From: an uncultured Prevotellaceae bacterium
GTDB lineage: Bacteria > Bacteroidota > Bacteroidia > Bacteroidales > Muribaculaceae
Assembly (NCBI GenBank): GCA_945983195.1
Contig: CAMFSS010000118.1
Coordinates: forward strand, 1 to 6,609
Length of the DNA stretch: 6,609 bases
Direction of reading: 5' to 3'
In this document: in pieces, positions 1 to 4,232 of the stretch
How the letters are laid out: each line of letters opens with the position of its first letter
Position numbering within the stretch: position 1 is the first letter of the stretch
Program-made: the position numbers and the translations under genes
The notes under the pieces: model-generated
Seen by the model: the letters and a program-made list of their open reading frames with translations, nothing else
Database searches by the model: none
What the model was told of the DNA's origin: nothing

Positions 1-45
1 ATAGAAAGTCATTCATTATTGAAATAACCAAGTGAACAAAGAGCT

Positions 46-546
46 ATGAGTGAGGAAAACGATTATTTCGACGAAGAATTTGTTGCTGATGAGAAGAAGG
101 AAACCAAGGAGGAAAGCGCCGACGAGAAGGAGTTGCGCGAACTCGACAAGGTGACCATCAACATGAAATACAACTGGCTTCGCACCACTGCCGCAGTGGT
201 GGGCGCGATGCTTGTGGTGGGATTTGTAGCGTGGGTGTGGATGCTCTTCTGGGTGCCTGTGGTGAGTGAGCAGGAACAGGTGGGCTACGTCGACGAGGTG
301 CGCTGCGAAGGACGCATCTTCAAGACTTTTGAGGGGCGTATGCTCACTTTCGGTATGCTCTACGACTCAGTGCCCGACATTACGAGAGAATTTGAGTTTT
401 CAATCGACAACGACAGCGTGGCTCGCGACCTGATGAAGCTGCAAAAGACCGGCAAGCGTGTGGCAGTGAAATTCAAGCAGTATGACGCAACACTGCCGTG
501 GCGCGGCAAGAACACACGGCTGGTAACATCATTCGAACAAAGATGA
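46..546 (+). CDS. Single-pass membrane protein of unknown function (Bacteroidales)
   Basis: Encodes 166 residues. The start is the first ATG after an in-frame TAA at 25-27. Residues 1-35 are highly charged and mostly acidic (many Glu, Asp, Lys), followed by one hydrophobic segment at about 48-72 and a soluble C-terminal domain at about 75-166. There is no signal-peptide cleavage site, so I infer an anchored protein with the acidic tail in the cytoplasm and the C-terminal domain outside. The C-terminal part contains GRIFKTFEGRM, an EFEFSI strand and a LPWRG segment. This resembles, from memory, small Bacteroidetes membrane proteins sometimes mislabelled '6-phosphogluconate dehydrogenase'. No dinucleotide-binding or catalytic motif is visible, so I assign no enzymatic function. 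Its stop codon overlaps the start of the next gene, suggesting translational coupling. The reading frame is secure; the role is unknown. Confidence 0.85.
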   Translation: MSEENDYFDEEFVADEKKETKEESADEKELRELDKVTINMKYNWLRTTAAVVGAMLVVGFVAWVWMLFWVPVVSEQEQVGYVDEVRCEGRIFKTFEGRMLTFGMLYDSVPDITREFEFSIDNDSVARDLMKLQKTGKRVAVKFKQYDATLPWRGKNTRLVTSFEQR

Positions 547-848
547 TAATCTACAACACTACATACCACATCGCCGACAGCCATGAGCGTGAGTTTGTGG
601 AGTGGCTCAAGAGCCGCTACATACCACGCGCCGTGGAGTGCGGCACGCTGACTCAGCCGCAGCTTGCCCTTGTGATGGGGCGCGAGGAGGGGAGCGACGG
701 CAACAGCTACTCGTTGCAGTTCCATGTGCAGGGCGTTGATGCCCTCGAATCGTGGTACAGGCGCACCGGCGCGGTGCTGGTGTCGGAACTGGAGCGGCAG
801 TTTGGCACGCATGTGGCAGGCTTTTCCACTCTCATGCAGGTGCTTTAG
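543..848 (+). CDS. DUF4286-like small protein
   Basis: Encodes 101 residues, beginning MIIYNTTYHI. I chose the ATG at 543, which shares ATGA with the stop of the upstream gene. An ATG at 498 is in frame but would add 15 residues read from inside the upstream gene, and the family normally begins with this MIIYN strand. Family-like features are the N-terminal strand, a helix with WLKSRYIP (residues 21-28), a middle strand (SYSLQFHV, 55-62), a long helix (about 67-88) and a C-terminal FSTLMQVL. The pattern suggests a small alpha/beta barrel (ferredoxin-like) fold and a soluble cytoplasmic protein. No catalytic residues are evident and the biochemical role of the family is unknown. ruvC follows after 33 bases on the same strand; I recall this neighbourhood from other Bacteroidetes genomes but cannot verify it here. 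Confidence 0.85.
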   Translation: MIIYNTTYHIADSHEREFVEWLKSRYIPRAVECGTLTQPQLALVMGREEGSDGNSYSLQFHVQGVDALESWYRRTGAVLVSELERQFGTHVAGFSTLMQVL

Positions 849-881
849 CGCATGCTACCCCAATGATACATTGCTGAAATT

Positions 882-1445
882 ATGCTCAACGACTACGACA
901 AGATAATCATAGGAATCGACCCCGGCACCAATGTGATGGGTTATGGCATTCTCGGTGTGAAGGGTAAGACTCCATCGGTGATTGCACTTGGCGTGATCAA
1001 GCTGAGCCGCTTCGACGACCACTATATGCGCCTGCACCGCATCTTTGAGCGCGTGCTGGGGCTTGTGGAGCAGTATCTTCCCGATGAAATGGCGATTGAG
1101 GCTCCGTTTTTCGGAAAAAACGTCCAGTCGATGCTCAAGCTCGGCAGGGCGCAAGGCGTGGCAGTGGCTGCGGCGCTGCACCGCGACATTCCCATTCACG
1201 AATATGCACCGCTGAAGATTAAAATGTCGATAACCGGCAATGGGGCGGCCTCGAAGGAACAGGTGGCTGAAATGCTTCGCCGCATTCTCCACATTCCGCA
1301 GGAGCGTATGCCCGAATTTCTTGATGCCACCGACGCCCTTGCAGCGGCTCTGTGCCACTACTATGAGTCGTCGAAGCCACTTGCCCCCAAAGGCTGCAAG
1401 TCGTGGAAGGAGTTCATCGCCAAGCACCCCGACAAGGTGAAGTGA
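882..1445 (+). CDS. ruvC: RuvC, crossover junction endodeoxyribonuclease (Holliday-junction resolvase)
   Basis: Encodes 187 residues, near the usual RuvC length (about 160-190). RuvC is a dimeric, Mg2+-dependent nuclease that cuts Holliday junctions symmetrically, working with the RuvAB branch-migration motor in recombinational repair. The RNase H-like fold is recognisable: GIDPGTNVMGYG at residues 11-22, AIEAPFFGKN at 71-80, LKLGRAQGVAVAAA at 85-98 and DATDALAAALCHY at 148-160. The four catalytic acidic residues are D13, E73, D148 and D151, with spacing close to E. coli D7, E66, D138 and D141. The start is the first ATG after an in-frame TGA at 864-866. A short basic tail follows the last helix. 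It lies 33 bases after the DUF4286-like gene with no clear promoter between, so cotranscription is likely. ruvA and ruvB are not in the window. No obvious terminator hairpin follows the stop codon. Confidence 0.97.
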   Translation: MLNDYDKIIIGIDPGTNVMGYGILGVKGKTPSVIALGVIKLSRFDDHYMRLHRIFERVLGLVEQYLPDEMAIEAPFFGKNVQSMLKLGRAQGVAVAAALHRDIPIHEYAPLKIKMSITGNGAASKEQVAEMLRRILHIPQERMPEFLDATDALAAALCHYYESSKPLAPKGCKSWKEFIAKHPDKVK

Positions 1446-1501
1446 CCGCGATATCACCCTTTTTCCCCTCTAAATCGGCAAGAATTAGCCACTTTTTGAA
1501 A

Positions 1502-1530
1502 TTTTATGGGCAGATTTTAAGTTTTATGGG
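1502..1530 (+). repeat. Direct repeat TTTTATGGG (possible operator)
   Basis: Exact 9-base copies lie at 1502-1510 and 1522-1530, with starts 20 bases apart, about two helical turns. This places both copies on the same DNA face, just upstream of and within the promoter spacer. The spacing and position fit a dimeric regulator's site, but no regulator is encoded nearby and the sequence is AT-rich, so this is inference. Confidence 0.4.
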
Positions 1531-1540
1531 ATAATTTGAT

Positions 1541-1548
1541 TATCTTTG
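1541..1548 (+). promoter_or_regulatory. Bacteroidetes-type -7 promoter element for the kinase gene
   Basis: TATCTTTG matches the Bacteroidetes sigma-ABfr -7 consensus TAnnTTTG at every fixed position. It sits in the AT-rich gap after ruvC, 78 bases before the kinase ATG. The -33 element is weak: TTTT at 1515-1518 is 22 bases upstream and lacks the usual G. Transcription would be expected to start near 1552-1556, giving a leader of about 75 bases. Confidence 0.7.
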
Positions 1549-1552
1549 CACG

Positions 1553-1603
1553 ATGAAAAATTACCGCTCGGAAAAATGTGGTATGAAAAGATTTAAGAAT
1601 TAG
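1553..1603 (+). CDS. Possible leader ORF, 16 codons
   Basis: An ATG at 1553 opens a 16-codon frame (MKNYRSEKCGMKRFKN) closed by TAG at 1601-1603, 23 bases before the kinase start. It begins almost exactly where transcription from the TATCTTTG promoter should start, so it would be nearly leaderless. The peptide is basic (3 Lys plus 2 Arg in the first 13 residues, 4 Lys in all) and resembles nothing I know. There is no tail of repeated codons of the kind used in attenuation. It may well be a chance frame. Confidence 0.2.
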   Translation: MKNYRSEKCGMKRFKN

Positions 1604-1609
1604 CTAATT
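1598..1609. other. 12-base perfect palindrome in the kinase leader
   Basis: AATTAGCTAATT is a perfect inverted repeat centred between 1603 and 1604, 18 bases upstream of the kinase ATG. It spans the stop codon of the putative leader ORF. It is AT-rich and has no loop, so it suits a dimeric protein site better than an RNA hairpin. Its function is unknown. Confidence 0.35.
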
Positions 1610-1626
1610 TTATATAGATTTAGTAG

Positions 1627-4104
1627 ATGCAAGAACAAGAAAGAAATCAGATTGAGCGCGAAGAGAATTCAGAATCTGGAATCTCCATGCGTGCGTATTT
1701 TGCGGCGTGCGGACATAATTGGTATTGGTTTGTACTATCGCTTTTAGCTTGTGTAGCATTGGCAATGGTGTTTGCCAAGTCACGTACACAGCGCTACAAT
1801 TCCTACGCTTACATTCTTATCAAGACCGACGAGAAATCGGGTGTTTCGGGTGAGATGCAGCTCTTTTCCGACTTGGGATTGGGCAACAAGGCTGATGCAG
1901 TCGAAAACGAAATCTATGTAATCAAGTCAACTAACCTCGTCGACCAGGTTGTCAACCAGCTTGGACTTGCTTGCCAGTATTACAGCAAGCCGATGTTGCG
2001 TTATGTGAATATATATAAGGAAACGCCTATCACGCTTTCTCCGGTAACTGATGTGCCAAAGCTGGGCTACACCGTTGAAGTGATGCCTGTGAGCGGCTCG
2101 GAATATCGCTATTCGGTGCCCGGAAGCGATGATGAGAATTGGCAGACTGCCAAATACGGCCAGAATGTCACTGTGAATTTCACTACCGACGACCCCAAGG
2201 CTGCAAAGTCGCAGACGTTCAGCGTTGCCAAGTCAGCCAAGTTCAGCACCGAATCGGTGGGTGAGAAGGTGATAGTGAAGGTGCGCAACGCACATCAGTA
2301 TGCACTCGGAATCAGCGACAATCTTGAGGTGAAGAAGCCCGACAAAGAGACTTCGGTGCTCAGCCTGTCGCTTGAGGGTGAAAACTTCGAAATGGTGAAG
2401 GACATTCTTAACGCGCTTATTGCTGCCTACAACCAAGACGTTATCAACGACAAGAACCGCGTGGCTCTTAGCACTGAGACTTTTATTGTCGACCGCATTG
2501 CTGCTCTGTCGAGCGACCTCGGCGGTATCGACACACAGATTGAGTCGCTGAAGATACGCAACAATATCCCCGACATCAACTCTGCTGCCGGTACGCTCGT
2601 CACCGACGGTACGCGCTACAAGGATGCCGTTGCCGAGGTGGAAATGCAGCTTATGCTTGCCAACTACATCAAGGAGTATATGGGCAAGATGCAGAAGCAT
2701 GAGCTTATTCCTGCCAACACCGGAATATCCGACATGGGTGTGGAGAAGCAGATTGCCGACTACAACGAGCAGTGCCTGCAATATGAGAAGCTGGCCGCAT
2801 CGTCGGGCAACGCCAACCCGGTGCTCAAGGACCTCGACAAGGCACTCACCGCCATGAGCAACAACATCAACAGTTCTATCGACAGTTTCCTGAAAACTCT
2901 TGAAATCAAGCTGAAGCAGGCTCAGATTCAGGAGCGCAAGTCGAAGCGACTGATCACCTCTGTGCCAACTCAGGAGAAGGAGCTTAACCACGTGCTCCGC
3001 CAGCAGAAAATCAAGGAGGAACTCTACCTCTACCTGCTCAACAAGCGTGAGGAGAACGCCCTCCAGCTTGCCATCACTGAGCCTAATGCAAAAATCATTG
3101 AGAATGCCGGTGGCGACGACCTCCCGGTATTCCCGAAGACACTCAATATCCTCGTCATAGGCTTCCTGCTCGGATTGATGATTCCGGCCGGTATCATCTA
3201 TGCGATATTCTGGTTCTATTCACTCGACACCAAGGTGCACAACCGCAAAGATGTGGAGAATCTCACCGATATTCCTATCGTGGGTGAGCTTCCATGCAAG
3301 CGCAAGGAGCAGGAGGATCAGGAGATTATCGTCACCGAAACCGGTAAGGACCGCATCACCGAGGCTGTGCGCATCATTCGCGGTAACATCGAGTATATGG
3401 TGAAGAGCAAGGATAATGAGGGAATTGTCATTCAGGTGACTTCTACTTTGCCTCACGAGGGCAAGTCGTATGTGGCAGTCAATCTCGCCCTCTCCTGCGC
3501 ACACACCGGAAAGCGCGTGATTGCAGTCGACCTTGACCTCCGCAAGGGTAACTTCTCGAAGTATCTCGGCAGTCGCAAACGCAATGCCGGAGTTGGTGCA
3601 TACCTTTCGGGTCGCATCGACAACCTCGACGAGATTATCGTGAAGGGTACAATACACAAGAACCTCGACACTATTTCGGTCGGTGCACTGCCACCGAATC
3701 CCTCCGACTTGCTTATGTCCGACCGCTTTGAGCAGATGATTGCCGAGCTGCGCAGCCGCTACGACATCATCTTCCTCGACACTGTGCCTTACACCGTTAT
3801 TGCCGATGCTGCAATCGTGCAGCGTGTTGCCGACATCACTCTCTATGTGATTCGCGACAATATGATCGACAAGCGCTACATTCTCGATCTCGACCGTATG
3901 TACCGCAACAAGACATTCAAGAATCTTGCTCTGCTTCTCACCGACATCAAGGTCGACTCGCGCCGCTACGGCTATGGTTATGGCGGTGGCTACGGTTACG
4001 GCTATGGTTATGGCTACGGATATGGCTATGGCGGTGGAAGCTACGGCTACGGCTATGTAGAGGGTGAAGGCAAGAAAAAGAAGAAACGCTTCATCTTCTT
4101 CTAA
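1627..4104 (+). CDS. Wzc-type polysaccharide co-polymerase / tyrosine autokinase (BY-kinase)
   Basis: Encodes 825 residues. The ATG directly follows two in-frame stops (TAGTAG, 1621-1626). This is an inner-membrane protein of the Wzx/Wzy pathway that controls chain length and export of capsule or exopolysaccharide through cycles of oligomerisation and tyrosine autophosphorylation. Order of parts: acidic N-terminus (1-20); TM1 about 32-50 opening a Wzz domain; a mostly helical periplasmic region, probably coiled coil (about 280-460); a GNVR-like segment with YLLNKREEN (469-477); LPVFPKT then TM2 (about 506-528); cytoplasmic kinase. The kinase has the EX2RX2R oligomerisation motif (E579, R582, R585), Walker A ending EGKS (K613), Walker A' VIAVDLDLR (D635, D637) and Walker B DIIFLD (D713, D718). 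PHEGKS replaces the common PGEGKS, and DTVP the common DTPP. The tail carries 13 Tyr (781-810), then KKKKKR and FIFF. No Wza exporter or glycosyltransferase gene is adjacent in the window. Confidence 0.94.
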   Translation: MQEQERNQIEREENSESGISMRAYFAACGHNWYWFVLSLLACVALAMVFAKSRTQRYNSYAYILIKTDEKSGVSGEMQLFSDLGLGNKADAVENEIYVIKSTNLVDQVVNQLGLACQYYSKPMLRYVNIYKETPITLSPVTDVPKLGYTVEVMPVSGSEYRYSVPGSDDENWQTAKYGQNVTVNFTTDDPKAAKSQTFSVAKSAKFSTESVGEKVIVKVRNAHQYALGISDNLEVKKPDKETSVLSLSLEGENFEMVKDILNALIAAYNQDVINDKNRVALSTETFIVDRIAALSSDLGGIDTQIESLKIRNNIPDINSAAGTLVTDGTRYKDAVAEVEMQLMLANYIKEYMGKMQKHELIPANTGISDMGVEKQIADYNEQCLQYEKLAASSGNANPVLKDLDKALTAMSNNINSSIDSFLKTLEIKLKQAQIQERKSKRLITSVPTQEKELNHVLRQQKIKEELYLYLLNKREENALQLAITEPNAKIIENAGGDDLPVFPKTLNILVIGFLLGLMIPAGIIYAIFWFYSLDTKVHNRKDVENLTDIPIVGELPCKRKEQEDQEIIVTETGKDRITEAVRIIRGNIEYMVKSKDNEGIVIQVTSTLPHEGKSYVAVNLALSCAHTGKRVIAVDLDLRKGNFSKYLGSRKRNAGVGAYLSGRIDNLDEIIVKGTIHKNLDTISVGALPPNPSDLLMSDRFEQMIAELRSRYDIIFLDTVPYTVIADAAIVQRVADITLYVIRDNMIDKRYILDLDRMYRNKTFKNLALLLTDIKVDSRRYGYGYGGGYGYGYGYGYGYGYGGGSYGYGYVEGEGKKKKKRFIFF
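3967..4056 (+). repeat. TAY-GGN hexamer repeat encoding the Tyr-Gly tail
   Basis: These 90 bases encode residues 781-810, built almost only from Tyr-Gly pairs with two GGG interruptions: blocks of 3, 7 and 3 tyrosines. An exact 18-base copy, TACGGCTATGGTTATGGC, occurs at 3967-3984 and 3997-4014. The unit is 6 bases, so gain or loss of units by slippage or recombination would keep the reading frame and change only the number of phosphorylatable tyrosines. Tyr-rich tails are the autophosphorylation region of this kinase family. Confidence 0.9.
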
Positions 4105-4140
4105 CCACCGATTATTCTTTCATTCCCCCGACGGGGTATA

Positions 4141-4148
4141 TAGTCTTG
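4141..4148 (+). promoter_or_regulatory. Candidate -7 promoter element for metH
   Basis: TAGTCTTG differs from TAnnTTTG at one fixed position. A TTTC at 4118-4121 lies 19 bases upstream as a poor -33 element. It is the best candidate I see in the 128-base gap before metH. A small hairpin, CCCC (4126-4129) with GGGG (4133-4136), sits in the spacer. If real, it would give a leader of about 80 bases that contains the 4174-4209 hairpin. Confidence 0.35.
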
Positions 4149-4173
4149 TTGGGAATATGAGTATAACTTACTT

Positions 4174-4217
4174 GAGGGTGCATCGTCGTTTCGCAATGAT
4201 GCACCCCTCTTTATTTC
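4174..4217 (+). terminator. Hairpin with T-rich tail after the kinase gene (terminator or metH leader attenuator)
   Basis: The arms 4174-4184 (GAGGGTGCATC) and 4198-4209 (GATGCACCCCTC) pair over 11 base pairs with one bulged C. The loop is 13 bases and could gain a few inner pairs. TCTTTATTTC follows. This fits a Rho-independent terminator for the kinase transcript, 70 bases after its stop codon. Only 23 bases remain between the stem and the metH ATG, so any metH promoter must lie upstream of the hairpin. It may therefore also act in the metH leader. Confidence 0.7.
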
Positions 4218-4232
4218 AATTATTAGGGATAA

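Larger units (their letters stand above)
1480..1604 (+). repeat. 10-base direct repeat flanking the promoter region
   Basis: AAGAATTAGC occurs exactly at 1480-1489 and again at 1595-1604, once on each side of the predicted promoter and 115 bases apart. The second copy overlaps the 12-base palindrome at 1598-1609. In AT-rich intergenic DNA a 10-base match may be chance. No function is assigned. Confidence 0.4.

Noticed and set aside
498..542. Earlier in-frame ATG for the DUF4286-like gene
   Set aside because: The extra 15 residues overlap the upstream coding region and do not fit the family, which starts at MIIYN. The ATGA overlap at 543 is the usual coupled arrangement.
46..546. Annotation of the first gene as 6-phosphogluconate dehydrogenase
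   Set aside because: At 166 residues with a transmembrane segment and no Rossmann fold motif, it cannot be that enzyme, even if similar proteins carry the label.
855..1457. 200-codon open frame on the - strand
   Set aside because: It lies wholly opposite ruvC, whose motifs and catalytic residues are all present on the + strand. Its translation shows no recognisable family.
2233..2991. 252-codon open frame on the - strand
   Set aside because: It is a shadow of the kinase gene's helical region, where GC-rich codon use leaves the opposite strand open.
3967..4056. CRISPR-like or satellite array
   Set aside because: The repeat is a coding hexamer within the kinase frame, with no spacers.
4105..4232. 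Cobalamin riboswitch upstream of metH
   Set aside because: The gap is only 128 bases, too short for a typical B12 aptamer plus promoter, and no B12-box-like sequence is present.
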